Shown piece after piece: positions 10,253 through 18,711 of a DNA stretch of 64,000 bases. The stretch is from an uncultured Bryobacteraceae bacterium (GTDB lineage Bacteria > Acidobacteriota > Terriglobia > Bryobacterales > Bryobacteraceae): the NCBI GenBank assembly GCA_938027685.1, contig CALJAM010000011.1, forward strand, positions 248,001-312,000. Direction: 5' to 3'. Under the pieces are notes generated by a model that made no database searches, was not told the DNA's origin, and saw only the letters and a list, made by a program, of their open reading frames with translations. Every line of letters starts with the position of its first letter. Within the stretch, counting starts at the first letter, position 1. A program made the translations under genes and the position numbers.

Positions 10253-10959
10253 GGGGCGGGAGTCTTCTCCAGTTGCTGGCGCGCCCAGACGCGCTCGGGG
10301 TTGAGTTCCAGCGAGCGTGCAATGGCCTGCCGGGCCTCGTCCAGGCGCCCTGCCTTGCGGAGCGCGAGGCCGAGCCACAGCCAGGCATCGGCGGCGCCGG
10401 GGTTGAGATCGATCGCCTTGCGGAGATCCGCGATGGCCCGATCCACTCCGCCGCCAAAAGCGGGCGGCAAGTAGTAATGCCCGACGCCCCGGCTCAGCCA
10501 TGCACGCCAGGAGTTGGGGTCGAGCTCGAGAGCGCGCTCGATCGACTCGGCCGCGCACTTTCCGTAGCGCATCGCGAGCAGCAGGCCGGCCGGAATAGCC
10601 TGGCCGCACAAGGCGCCCAGAAGGCGATGATGTTCGGCCACCTTGGGCTGGAGGGCGACGGCGCGTTCCGCCGCACGGATGCCCTTCTCGGCGGCCGCCC
10701 GGGCCCCCTCACGGTCGCGCAACTCTAGCGCCACTTCCGCCAGGTACATTGCTGCTTCGGCCAGCCGCGCCTGGGCTGCGGCGTCGTTGGGATGCTTGTC
10801 GGCCTGGGCCGCGCGCACGGCCATGATTCGCTCGAGCGCCGCGCGGTCCTGTCGGTTACGCGCCTGCTCCAGCTCGCTGCCGGCCGGTGCGAGGCCCACC
10901 AGCAACGTCGCGATGCCCAACCAGGTCATGGCACTCACAATTCTAAAAGCTCGGCGCAC
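10249..10959 (-). CDS. Exported TPR-repeat protein
   Basis: Protein of 236 residues with a probable signal sequence (RRAFRIV then a hydrophobic run to about residue 27) and then tetratricopeptide-like helices to the end. Diagnostic pieces are AIADLRKAIDLNPGAADAWLWLG and ARQAIARSLELNPERVWA. TPR units bind partner proteins; no enzyme domain is present. The start used is GTG at 10959, because its n-region is positively charged; an ATG at 10929 is possible. It is translationally coupled (ATGA) to the polytopic membrane protein, so the two probably act together. Confidence 0.75.
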   Translation of the reverse strand: MRRAFRIVSAMTWLGIATLLVGLAPAGSELEQARNRQDRAALERIMAVRAAQADKHPNDAAAQARLAEAAMYLAEVALELRDREGARAAAEKGIRAAERAVALQPKVAEHHRLLGALCGQAIPAGLLLAMRYGKCAAESIERALELDPNSWRAWLSRGVGHYYLPPAFGGGVDRAIADLRKAIDLNPGAADAWLWLGLALRKAGRLDEARQAIARSLELNPERVWARQQLEKTPAP

Positions 10960-11005
10960 CGAGAGCCCGCCGGCGCTTCGGATGCAATCCTCCTCCCGCT
11001 TTCGC

Positions 11006-11380
11006 TTACGGCAACGGCTGGGCGCGTTGGATGATGTGCAAGTAATTGCCGTCGGCGTCAGCGAAGAACAGCAGCCGATTGCCTTGGATCTCCATCGGCT
11101 CGCCGAGCAGCTCGACCCCTAATTCCTTCAGGCGCCGATGGGCGGCGTCGAAATCCGCGACGCGGACGGCCAAGTGACGCAATCCCGGCGTATTGAAGGT
11201 TTGCGCGGGGCGCTCGCCTTCGGCGGGGATGATTTCCAGCATCGCGCCGTCCGGAGCCTTCACGAAGACATTGCCGGCGTAGCGGTGGTTGATCACGAAG
11301 CCCAGCTTCTCGACGTACCAGGCCGCGAGGCGCTCCGGATCCGGTGATGCGATAGCGGTATGTTCCAGCCCGAGAAACAT
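11006..11380 (-). CDS. VOC (glyoxalase/bleomycin-resistance) family protein
   Basis: Small single-domain VOC protein of 124 residues with the two paired beta-alpha-beta-beta-beta modules of this fold. Likely metal ligands are His7 (LEHTAIA), Glu49 (MLEIIP) and His69 (LRHLAVR). The fourth position, usually Glu, appears to be His115 (NYLHIIQ), so a different metal or reaction from classical glyoxalase I is possible. Members include glyoxalases, dioxygenases and methylmalonyl-CoA epimerase, and the exact reaction cannot be read from sequence. No functional link with neighbours is apparent. Confidence 0.8.
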   Translation of the reverse strand: MFLGLEHTAIASPDPERLAAWYVEKLGFVINHRYAGNVFVKAPDGAMLEIIPAEGERPAQTFNTPGLRHLAVRVADFDAAHRRLKELGVELLGEPMEIQGNRLLFFADADGNYLHIIQRAQPLP

Positions 11381-11423
11381 AAGACCCGCATTCTAACAGA
11401 CCGCGACAGCGCCGCCGTCGACC

Positions 11424-11924
11424 TTAGTAGACGTCGAAGCAGAAGACCTGGTTTGACCCCTTCGGCGTCAGGGCGTAGGGTCCGTTCTCCAGGCCGAAGC
11501 GCTCGCTTACCTCCAGCTTGAAGAGCTTTTCATCGAGGCGCTGAATGATCAGGCGCAGTGGGCGCGGCTGGTCTTTCACCCGCTCGGGAAAAACGATCTG
11601 GCGGTTGCCGCCTCTGACCTCCAATCGATAGAGCTCGAGAGCCTCCGGCGGGATCTTTTCCGACACAAAGAGGAAGATGGGTTCGGGCACGGGCGTGCGG
11701 GCCGGCGAGGCGGCGCCGGGAACCGTGTAAATCGTCTGTTTCCCCCGCGTTTCTTGGCGCGCTTCGTTCACCTCGGTGGGGATGAGGTTGTCGGCATGGA
11801 CCAGGTAAGGGAGGTCGGGTTTCGGCGGCCTCGGTCCCGAGTACTGCTGAGAGAATCCCGGTAGCGTCAGCAACGGGAGCAGCCAAAACGCGATTCGCGC
11901 CATGCAGCCTTGCGTCACTTTCAT
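11424..11924 (-). CDS. Exported protein of unknown function
   Basis: Predicted secreted protein of about 166 residues. A hydrophobic segment (FWLLPLLTLPGFS) followed by SQQ looks like a signal peptide with cleavage. The mature part is proline- and charge-rich and has no domain I recognise. Three in-frame starts are possible: 11951, 11924 (used here) and 11903; the last has AAGG four bases upstream and would give the shortest signal peptide. It is divergent from cmk, whose promoter overlaps this start region. Confidence 0.6.
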   Translation of the reverse strand: MKVTQGCMARIAFWLLPLLTLPGFSQQYSGPRPPKPDLPYLVHADNLIPTEVNEARQETRGKQTIYTVPGAASPARTPVPEPIFLFVSEKIPPEALELYRLEVRGGNRQIVFPERVKDQPRPLRLIIQRLDEKLFKLEVSERFGLENGPYALTPKGSNQVFCFDVY

Positions 11925-11951
11925 TGTAGCCCGCGACCCTCTTTGTATCAT
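11924..11951 (+). promoter_or_regulatory. Putative promoter of cmk
   Basis: TTGTAG (11924-11929) and TATCAT (11946-11951) are separated by 16 bases. Transcription would start about 11957-11959, only a few bases before the cmk ATG at 11963, and no Shine-Dalgarno sequence precedes that ATG. Together this suggests a nearly leaderless message. Confidence 0.4.
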
Positions 11952-11962
11952 GAACCTTTACG

Positions 11963-12670
11963 ATGCCCAGGCGAATAGTCATCGCCATCGACGGACCGGC
12001 CGGCGCCGGCAAAAGCACCGTTGCCCGGCGCGTGGCAGCCCGACTCGGTTTCGTTTACGTCGACACGGGAGCGATGTATCGGGCCGTAGGGCTATGGGCC
12101 ATGCGTGCGGGCGTGAAGCTGGACGATGTGCACAAGCTCGAGCAACTGGCGGCGGCGGCCAGGATCGAATTCGAAGCCGGCAGCACACGAGTCTTCCTCA
12201 ACGGGGAAGATGTTACCGAGGCGATCCGCACCCCGGAGGTAGCTTCGGCAGCCTCGAAGATTTCGGTTTACGGCGGCGTTCGTCGCGCTCTGGTGGCCGA
12301 ACAGCGGCGCCTGGCCCGCGACGCCAGCGTCGTCATGGAGGGTCGCGACATCGGAACGGTTGTGTTTCCCGAGGCCGACGTGAAAATCTTTCTGGACGCC
12401 GCGCCGCAGACGCGGGCCGAAAGGCGCCTGCGTGAACTGCGCGAACGAGGCCGGCAGCCGGTGGCCGAACAAGTGATCGCAGAAATGGAGGAGCGGGATC
12501 AGAGGGATCGCAGCCGTGCGGAGGCCCCACTGCTGCAGGCACCCGATGCGGTCTACTTGGACACCACCGCGCTCAGCATCGAGGAAGTGGTGGAAGCCGT
12601 TCTGCGGATCGTACGCCAGCGTATCGGCAACGGACAGGAGCCCGGCCAAGCGATCACGCCGCAGCCTTGA
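11963..12670 (+). CDS. cmk: Cytidylate kinase
   Basis: Phosphorylates CMP and dCMP with ATP for pyrimidine nucleotide synthesis, in the cytoplasm. It is 235 residues long, the usual size. The P-loop GPAGAGKSTVARRVA is at the N-terminus (about residues 11-25), followed by the CMP-binding segment YVDTGAMYRA. The later GRDIGTVVFPEADVKIFLDA is typical of bacterial Cmk. The lid region is rich in arginine and glutamate. No ribosome site is visible before the ATG. The aspartokinase gene follows after about 104 bases. Confidence 0.95.
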   Translation: MPRRIVIAIDGPAGAGKSTVARRVAARLGFVYVDTGAMYRAVGLWAMRAGVKLDDVHKLEQLAAAARIEFEAGSTRVFLNGEDVTEAIRTPEVASAASKISVYGGVRRALVAEQRRLARDASVVMEGRDIGTVVFPEADVKIFLDAAPQTRAERRLRELRERGRQPVAEQVIAEMEERDQRDRSRAEAPLLQAPDAVYLDTTALSIEEVVEAVLRIVRQRIGNGQEPGQAITPQP

Positions 12671-12774
12671 TGCCAGCTCGCGGTCGTTTTGACGTCTCGC
12701 CGGCCGGGTGAATGTTAACATGGGTAGAATCAAGGGCGGCGTGCCGCGCCGCATCGCAGTACAGGAGTGTCCCC

Positions 12775-14208
12775 GTGAAAGACCTCTTGGTGATGAAATT
12801 CGGCGGGACCAGTGTCGGCTCGGCCGAACGGATCGCTTCAGTCTGCCGCATTCTGAGCGAAGAGGCCCGGCGACGGCCGGTAGTGGCTGTGATCTCGGCC
12901 ATGTCGAAAGTGACGGACTTGCTGCTCGAGACGCTCAGGCGGGCCGAAGCCGGGGACGAAGACGACGTGCGCGCCAACATTGGCCGGCTCGAGGAACGCC
13001 ACGTCACCACCTGCCGCCAGTTGTTGCCGGCAGACGCGCAGGACGCGGTGCAAGAAAACATCCGGCAGATCATCGCCGAGTTCCAGCGCATCGCCACGGG
13101 CATTCTCATGCTAGGCGAGCGACCGCCGCGTTCGGTGGATGAAGCCGTGGCGGTAGGCGAGCGCCTCTCCGTGCTGTTGGTGACTGCCCACTTGAGATCC
13201 CAGGGCGTACGCGCAGAAGCCGTCAACGGCGCCGATGTCATCGTGACGGATGCGGTCTTCGGCAATGCTACGCCGCTGATGGAGCCGACGCGCGCCAAAG
13301 CGCAGGCACGGCTGCGGCCCCTGCTGGAAGCGGGCGTTTTGCCGGTCGTCACAGGCTTCAACGGAGCCACCGTGGACGGCAAGCCGACCACCCTGGGCCG
13401 CGGCGGTTCGGATTTCTCGGCTTCCATCCTGGCCGCCGCGCTGGAGGCCGAAGAACTGTGGATCTGGACCGACGTGGACGGCATCATGACCGCGGACCCG
13501 CGCATCGTGCCGGACGCCGCGGTGCTGGCGGAAGTGACGTACAACGAAGCGGCCGAGCTGGCCTACAACGGCGCCAAGGTCCTGCACCCGCGGACCCTGG
13601 CCCCGCTTATCGAGCGGCAGATCCCGGTATGGAGCAAGAACAGCTTCGCGCCGGAGAAACCGGGGACGCGCATCGTGCCGCGCATCCAGGTCTCCAACGG
13701 AGCCCGCGCGGTGACCTCGCTGCCGCACGTGGCCATGATCTCGATCGAGCCCACGAGCGGAGTGCTCAGCGGGGCGCAGATCATGGGCAAGGCGCTGGAA
13801 GCGCTGGGCCGCGCCAACGTGGAGGTGCTGGCCTTGACCAGTTCCTCCTACCGGCAGGCCTTCTGCTTTCTGGTGCGCCAGAGCGAGCTGGGGGCGGCCA
13901 TGGAGGCCCTCGAGGACGCCTTGCTGCTCGAGCTCGAGCACGGCTACGTGAAGCCCATCGAGGTGGACGAGGAAGTGGGTTTGCTGGCCGTCGTCGGCGA
14001 GGGCATGCGCGGTACGCCCGGCCTGGCGGGCCGGATCTTCACCGCCATTTCCCGCGAGCGGATCAATATCATTGCCATCGCCCAGGGATCTAGTGAGCTG
14101 ACCATCGCCATCGTGGTGCGTCGCGACGAACTCGAAAAAGCTGTGCGCGCCGTTCACGCCGAGTGCCGCATGGCGGAGCAGGCGCGATCACTCGCGGGGA
14201 GCGTATGA
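12775..14208 (+). CDS. lysC: Aspartokinase (monofunctional, ThrA-type N-terminal domain)
   Basis: Phosphorylates aspartate, the first step to lysine, methionine and threonine. The protein has 477 residues when begun at GTG 12775, which has AGGAG eight bases upstream; an ATG at 12712 would add 21 residues without character. The kinase domain starts KFGGTSVGSAERI and contains FNGATVDGKPTTLGRGGSDFSA and WTDVDGIMTADPR. Two ACT domains follow (about 315-385 and 400-470), the second with GEGMRGTPGLAGRIFTAISR, which normally bind lysine or threonine for feedback control. Its TGA overlaps the ATG of the TonB receptor, an unusual coupling between biosynthesis and uptake genes. Confidence 0.93.
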   Translation: MKDLLVMKFGGTSVGSAERIASVCRILSEEARRRPVVAVISAMSKVTDLLLETLRRAEAGDEDDVRANIGRLEERHVTTCRQLLPADAQDAVQENIRQIIAEFQRIATGILMLGERPPRSVDEAVAVGERLSVLLVTAHLRSQGVRAEAVNGADVIVTDAVFGNATPLMEPTRAKAQARLRPLLEAGVLPVVTGFNGATVDGKPTTLGRGGSDFSASILAAALEAEELWIWTDVDGIMTADPRIVPDAAVLAEVTYNEAAELAYNGAKVLHPRTLAPLIERQIPVWSKNSFAPEKPGTRIVPRIQVSNGARAVTSLPHVAMISIEPTSGVLSGAQIMGKALEALGRANVEVLALTSSSYRQAFCFLVRQSELGAAMEALEDALLLELEHGYVKPIEVDEEVGLLAVVGEGMRGTPGLAGRIFTAISRERINIIAIAQGSSELTIAIVVRRDELEKAVRAVHAECRMAEQARSLAGSV

Positions 14209-16409
14209 GGCTGGCGAAGTTCGCGGGCGCCTGCTACCTGATCGCAGCGACGCTGCTGGAAGCGCAGGCGGGCAGGGACACCCTTCAGTGGCTGGCCACG
14301 CTGCAATGGCTCAAGCAGGAGCTCCGGCAGGCGAGGGTAGAGCCGCGCCGCAACCAAGAGCTGGCAAGCGAAATCCGCTCGTTGGCGCGCGAGATCCGAG
14401 CCGCAGGAGTGCAAATCGAACTGCCCAGTGCAAGCGATGCGGATGCGCTCATCGAGTACGTAGACCGGCTGCGCGCCACCCTCGAAGAATACGAGCGGAC
14501 GCGGCCTGGCGGGGCCTTCCAGATGGGGCGCATCGAAGTACACGTAGCGGCGAAAGCGCCCCAGACGGCGGTGGCGGCTACCGTGGACGAGAACACTTAC
14601 CGCTTGCGCAACGCGCAGACGCTGGCCACGGCTCTGGCCTCTGCACCCGGGGTTCACCTGGACCGCATCGGCCAACGTAACGAGCTGGGGGTCCTGATCC
14701 GCGGATTCGACGTGCGCCAGGTCCCGATCTACGTAGACGGCATCCCGATTTACGTGCCTTACGACGGCTACGTGGACCTGGACCGGCTGCTCGTGGCGGG
14801 CATCAGCGAGATCGAGGTGGCCAAAGGTTTCACCTCGCCGCTTTACGGACCGAATGCCCTCGGCGGCGCCATCAACCTGATTTCCCGGGAACCGGCGAAA
14901 CCTTTTCACGCCGAAACGGGCGCCGGCTACGGATCCGGCGAGCAGGTGCAAACATTTTTCAACGCCGGCGTGCGACGCAGCCGCTTCTGGACCGAGACCG
15001 GTTTTTCTTGGCTCTCCGCCGATTCATTCCCGCTATCGACCAAGTTCGCCGGCAGCCCTACGCAGCCGCGGGGGCGACGCGTGAATGCCTGGCGCGAGGA
15101 CTCGGTGTTCAGGGCGCGCTTCGCCTGGACTCCGGGCACAGGCCGGCAGTACTCATTCACTTTTGCAAGGCAAGAGGGTGAGAAGGGTCAGCCGCCTTAC
15201 GCGGGCCTCGATCCCGCGGTGCGCGTACGCTACTGGCAGTGGCCGCAGTGGGACAAGCAGAGCTACTACCTGATCGGCTCCCACGAGATCGGCCCGCGCT
15301 CATATTTGCGCGCCCGGCTGTTTCGCGACGAGTTCCGCAACGTGGTCAAGTCCTTCGACGACGCGCGGTATGCGACCCAGTTGCGGCCTTCCTCCTTTAC
15401 CAGCCGCTACGACGACGCCACGCACGGCGGCATCGCGGAATTCGGATCCGGTCTCGCCGCGCGTCACACGCTGAAGAGCGCCATTTACGTCAAGCAGGAT
15501 CGGCACCGGGAAGGCAACTTAGGCGAGCCGCAGCGGGCTTTTCGTGATCTGTCCCTTTCGCTCGGGCTCGAGGATACCTTTCGCTGGGACGGTCGGACCA
15601 CATTGGTGCTGGGACTTAGTGGCGATTGGTTGAGCAGCCGCCGCGCCGATGACTTACGCCAGGGTCAGATCCATCCGTTTCCCACGGGCTCCACAGGCAT
15701 CTTGAACCTGCAGGCGGGACTGTGGCGAGCGGTTTCCGAGAGCGGCCGCATGCGCGTGACGTTTGCCCGCAAGAGCCGCCTGCCCACAATGAAGGACCGT
15801 TACTCGTATCGACTGGGCACGAGCGTGCCCAACCCGTGGCTGCGCGCGGAGCGATCGAACAACTGGGAAGCCGGTTACTCGCAACTGCTCGGCCGCACCA
15901 CGCTGGTGGAAGCGGCGCTCTTTGGGAGCTGGCTCAACGACACGGTGGACCGCTTTTACCTTCAGCCCAACGTCTACCAGCTGCGCAACCTGGGTCGTAC
16001 GCGTCAGCTGGGCGCTGAACTGGCGGCGCGCAGCAGTCCCCATCCGAGGCTGGAACTTACCGCAACTTACACCTACCTGACGCGCACCAACCTATCCGAC
16101 CCCAGCCTCCCGCCGGTGGGCTCGCCTCGCCACCGCGCCTACGCGGCGATGGTGGGCCGGGTCCACGCCCGGCTGTTACTGTATGCCGATGGGACTTACG
16201 AATCGGCACGCCCCATCCGCAACGACGCGGGCCGGCTTATGCGAACTCCGCCCTATTGCGTAGCCGCCGCGGGTGCAACCGTGAAGCTCGGATCGAACCT
16301 GGAGCTGCAGGCGGGGGCCGGCAACGTTTTCGATCGCAACTATTGGCTGATGGACGGGTATCCTGAGGCGGGCCGTCATGGCTACCTCAATCTCCGCTAT
16401 CGGTTCTGA
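14205..16409 (+). CDS. TonB-dependent receptor of compact (BtuB/FecA-size) type with helical N-terminal extension
   Basis: Outer-membrane receptor of 734 residues. Start ATG 14205 has GGGGAG just upstream and overlaps the aspartokinase stop. A signal peptide (KFAGACYLIAATLLEAQA) is followed by an unusual helical stretch of about 80 residues (about 25-105, rich in Leu/Arg/Glu). The plug is about 120-230, with NTYRLRNAQTLATALASAPG, GVLIRGFDVRQVPIYVDGIP and GPNALGGAINLISREP. The barrel ends in the canonical aromatic YLNLRYRF. Unlike the Oar-like receptors here it lacks the carboxypeptidase-regulatory-like domain and resembles receptors for small complexes such as siderophores or cobalamin. It overlaps the next gene by 32 bases, so the two form a unit. 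Confidence 0.88.
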   Translation: MRLAKFAGACYLIAATLLEAQAGRDTLQWLATLQWLKQELRQARVEPRRNQELASEIRSLAREIRAAGVQIELPSASDADALIEYVDRLRATLEEYERTRPGGAFQMGRIEVHVAAKAPQTAVAATVDENTYRLRNAQTLATALASAPGVHLDRIGQRNELGVLIRGFDVRQVPIYVDGIPIYVPYDGYVDLDRLLVAGISEIEVAKGFTSPLYGPNALGGAINLISREPAKPFHAETGAGYGSGEQVQTFFNAGVRRSRFWTETGFSWLSADSFPLSTKFAGSPTQPRGRRVNAWREDSVFRARFAWTPGTGRQYSFTFARQEGEKGQPPYAGLDPAVRVRYWQWPQWDKQSYYLIGSHEIGPRSYLRARLFRDEFRNVVKSFDDARYATQLRPSSFTSRYDDATHGGIAEFGSGLAARHTLKSAIYVKQDRHREGNLGEPQRAFRDLSLSLGLEDTFRWDGRTTLVLGLSGDWLSSRRADDLRQGQIHPFPTGSTGILNLQAGLWRAVSESGRMRVTFARKSRLPTMKDRYSYRLGTSVPNPWLRAERSNNWEAGYSQLLGRTTLVEAALFGSWLNDTVDRFYLQPNVYQLRNLGRTRQLGAELAARSSPHPRLELTATYTYLTRTNLSDPSLPPVGSPRHRAYAAMVGRVHARLLLYADGTYESARPIRNDAGRLMRTPPYCVAAAGATVKLGSNLELQAGAGNVFDRNYWLMDGYPEAGRHGYLNLRYRF

Positions 16410-18126
16410 GCAGCGCAGGGCCGCGAGCGGCCTCGTCTGGCGCCGAGCCGCGGCGCTGGGGAGTTTATGGGCTGCGTTTGAGATCGTCGTCGGCAGTTTC
16501 CTGCACAATCTCCGCATGCCCTTCACCGGCGCGCTGCTCGCCTCGCTGGGCGTATTGTTGATGTGCGCGGGCGTGCGTGTGTGGCGTGACCGCGGGCTGG
16601 TGTGGCGGGCCGCGCTGATCTGCGCCCTGATGAAATCCGTCTCACCCAGCGCGGTCATCCTCAATCCGATGATCGGCATCTTCGCCGAAGGGCTGCTGCT
16701 CCAGTTGGCCTTAGTCGCGTTCGGGCGGAACTGGCCGGCTTGCGCAATCGGCGGGGCGCTGGCTGTCAGCCTGACGCTGGTGCAGAAGATTGTCTCCCTG
16801 CTCCTGGTTTACGGCACGGACGTGGTGCGGCTGTACGAGGGCCTGGTGCGCTACGCAGCGCGTGCGAGCGGCTGGCATGGTTTGTCGCCGGAAGCGCCGA
16901 TTCTCACGCTGCTTGTCGCGCAAGCCGCGCTCGGCGCGGCAGCCGGCCTCGGCGGTTGGAGGTGGGCAGGTAGGTACAGACCCGGCGTCCTTTCAGGCCG
17001 CCCGCAGGAGCCGAGCGGTAGGCTTGCAGAAGCCTCGCAGCGCAGGTCGGCGCCGGTGAAGCCCTCGCTGCCTTGGCTGACGGCCGCTGCGGCGGCCTTG
17101 CCGGCCGGGATGTTCGCGGTCTCCAGCTATCCGCTCGCGTGGAGCGCGCCGGCCATAGCGGGGGTCGTGGCATTGGCTCTTTGGCGGTACGGCAGGGCCA
17201 TGCGCAGGTTGCGACGGCCTCGGCTGTGGATCGAGCTGGCAGCGGTGCTGCTTTTGGCGAGCCTCGTGTTCGGCGCCATCGAGAACGACGTCGGACGAGG
17301 ATTGCGTTCCGGCGCCCAGATGATCCTGCGCGCCGTGTACGTAGTCGTGATGTTCTCGGCCATCAGCGTCGAGCTGACGCACCCGCGCATCATCGGCAGG
17401 TTGCGGCGCGGCCGTTTTGCCGCTGCGGGAGCGGCGCTTGAGGCTGCGTTCCGCGCGTTGCCGGACTTCCTCGGCATGATGCCGGCCGTTCGAACGGGGC
17501 TCCGCAACCCTTCCGAGACTCTGGCCGCCCTGTTCGACCGCGTGGAGTACTGGCAAGGTCGGACGCCGGCGGTGGTGCTGCTGACCGGTGAAAAGGGGGA
17601 AGGTAAGACCGCGCTCTGTGAGGAGCTGGCGAAGCTGGCGCGGACGCGCGGCTACCTCGTGGGCGGCGTTCTTTCGCCAGGCTCGTGGAGCGATGGCACG
17701 CGAGCCGCGTACCGGGTCCTGAATCTGCTGACCGGAGAGAGCCGTCCGCTGGCTCGACGCAGCGGCGAGCCCGGACCGGTCCGCCAGGGTCCCTTTGTTT
17801 TCGACCTGGCGGGACTCGAGTTCGGCCTGGCCGCATTGGCGGATGCCGCCGCTCGCCGCGCGGACCTGGTTATCGTGGACGAGGTGGGACCGCTCGAGTT
17901 GCGGAGCGAAGGATGGGCGCCGGAGCTCGACCGGTTCCACGCGGAGGCCACTTGCCCGATGCTTTGGGTGGTGCGACCGGGTCTGCTGGAGCAGGTACGG
18001 CAGCGCTGGCCCGGGCTCGATGGGGCGCCCGTGCTGCGAGTCCGTGAGACCAGCGCGCGCGAGCTCGCAGCCCTGCTCCTGGGAGGGGAGTTTTATCGGG
18101 GCTCGTTGCAGCATACCGGGCGGTGA
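16378..18126 (+). CDS. Fusion of polytopic membrane module to THEP1-like NTPase
   Basis: Protein of 582 residues in three parts. Residues about 22-195 form five or six membrane segments and carry GSFLHNLRMPF (39-49), of the size and style of ECF-transporter substrate-binding subunits. After a polar linker (about 197-230), residues about 232-345 add three or four further helices followed by a basic amphipathic region (about 338-390). Residues about 396-578 are an NTPase_1/THEP1-like domain with P-loop GEKGEGKT (404-411) and Walker B-like VIVDEVGPLEL (498-507). The overlap of 32 bases with the receptor gene implies joint expression. I infer an uptake system: receptor in the outer membrane, this protein in the inner. 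The NTPase assignment is firm; the transport role is inference. Confidence 0.75.
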   Translation: MATSISAIGSEQRRAASGLVWRRAAALGSLWAAFEIVVGSFLHNLRMPFTGALLASLGVLLMCAGVRVWRDRGLVWRAALICALMKSVSPSAVILNPMIGIFAEGLLLQLALVAFGRNWPACAIGGALAVSLTLVQKIVSLLLVYGTDVVRLYEGLVRYAARASGWHGLSPEAPILTLLVAQAALGAAAGLGGWRWAGRYRPGVLSGRPQEPSGRLAEASQRRSAPVKPSLPWLTAAAAALPAGMFAVSSYPLAWSAPAIAGVVALALWRYGRAMRRLRRPRLWIELAAVLLLASLVFGAIENDVGRGLRSGAQMILRAVYVVVMFSAISVELTHPRIIGRLRRGRFAAAGAALEAAFRALPDFLGMMPAVRTGLRNPSETLAALFDRVEYWQGRTPAVVLLTGEKGEGKTALCEELAKLARTRGYLVGGVLSPGSWSDGTRAAYRVLNLLTGESRPLARRSGEPGPVRQGPFVFDLAGLEFGLAALADAAARRADLVIVDEVGPLELRSEGWAPELDRFHAEATCPMLWVVRPGLLEQVRQRWPGLDGAPVLRVRETSARELAALLLGGEFYRGSLQHTGR

Positions 18127-18203
18127 CAGGCAGGCCTTTCCCAGTTACGCGCGTGCCACGGAGATATCTCGTTACCGGATGCAGAGTTGCAAATTCAGTG
18201 CGG

Positions 18204-18233
18204 TTGCACGGGAACCCGCCATCGCGCTAAGAT
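18204..18233 (+). promoter_or_regulatory. Putative promoter for the receiver-like/MttB gene pair
   Basis: TTGCAC (18204-18209) and TAAGAT (18228-18233) are separated by 18 bases, in the 194-base gap between the THEP1 fusion and the receiver-like gene. It would give a leader of about 80 bases that includes the short inverted repeat CCGGTTTCGGG-like segment near 18270. Moderate match only. Confidence 0.35.
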
Positions 18234-18320
18234 CGAATTTCCCCCCAATCTTTCAAGCACTCGCTCGGAAACCAACCCGGTTTCGGGGATTGCGGAATAT
18301 CAACCGAGAGACGGGATCCA

Positions 18321-18698
18321 ATGCAGAAGCAGGCCAAGAAGGTGTTGGCGGCGGTCGGCGATCTCTTCTTCACGATTAAGATCACCGATGCGGCCAAGAA
18401 AGCAGGACTGCCGGTAGAGTTCGTGAAAACGGACAAACAACTCTTTGAGAAAGCCCGGGAGATGCCCTCGCTGATCGTGGTGGATCTGAACTTCCAGGAT
18501 GTTCATCCGCTCAAGACGATCGCACGGCTCAAGAGCGATCCCGAACTGAAGCAGATCACCGTGATCGGTTACGTGCTTCCCGTCCAGGGCGAGCTGAAGC
18601 AAAAAGCGCAGGAGACCGGCTGCGACATGGTGCTGGCGCGGGCGGCCTTCTCGCAGAACCTGCCCCAGATTTTCAAGCGCCACGCCAGCGCGGCTTGA
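18321..18698 (+). CDS. Degenerate CheY-like receiver protein
   Basis: Protein of 125 residues with the alternating beta-alpha pattern of a response-regulator receiver. Asp55 sits in the phospho-acceptor position (LIVVDLNFQD). The acidic pair normally found near the N-terminus is absent (only Asp14), and the conserved Lys of the KP motif is replaced (MVLARAAF). Normal phosphorylation switching is therefore doubtful; it may be a pseudo-receiver acting by protein contact. No output domain. It lies 13 bases upstream of the MttB-family gene and is probably cotranscribed with it. Confidence 0.65.
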   Translation: MQKQAKKVLAAVGDLFFTIKITDAAKKAGLPVEFVKTDKQLFEKAREMPSLIVVDLNFQDVHPLKTIARLKSDPELKQITVIGYVLPVQGELKQKAQETGCDMVLARAAFSQNLPQIFKRHASAA

Positions 18699-18711
18699 GC
18701 TCGGAATCGCC

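Noticed and set aside
8552-10609. Longer 685-codon frame for the polytopic membrane protein
   Set aside because: The first 119 codons are an out-of-frame copy of the TPR gene region; ATG 10252 with the ATGA overlap is the natural start.
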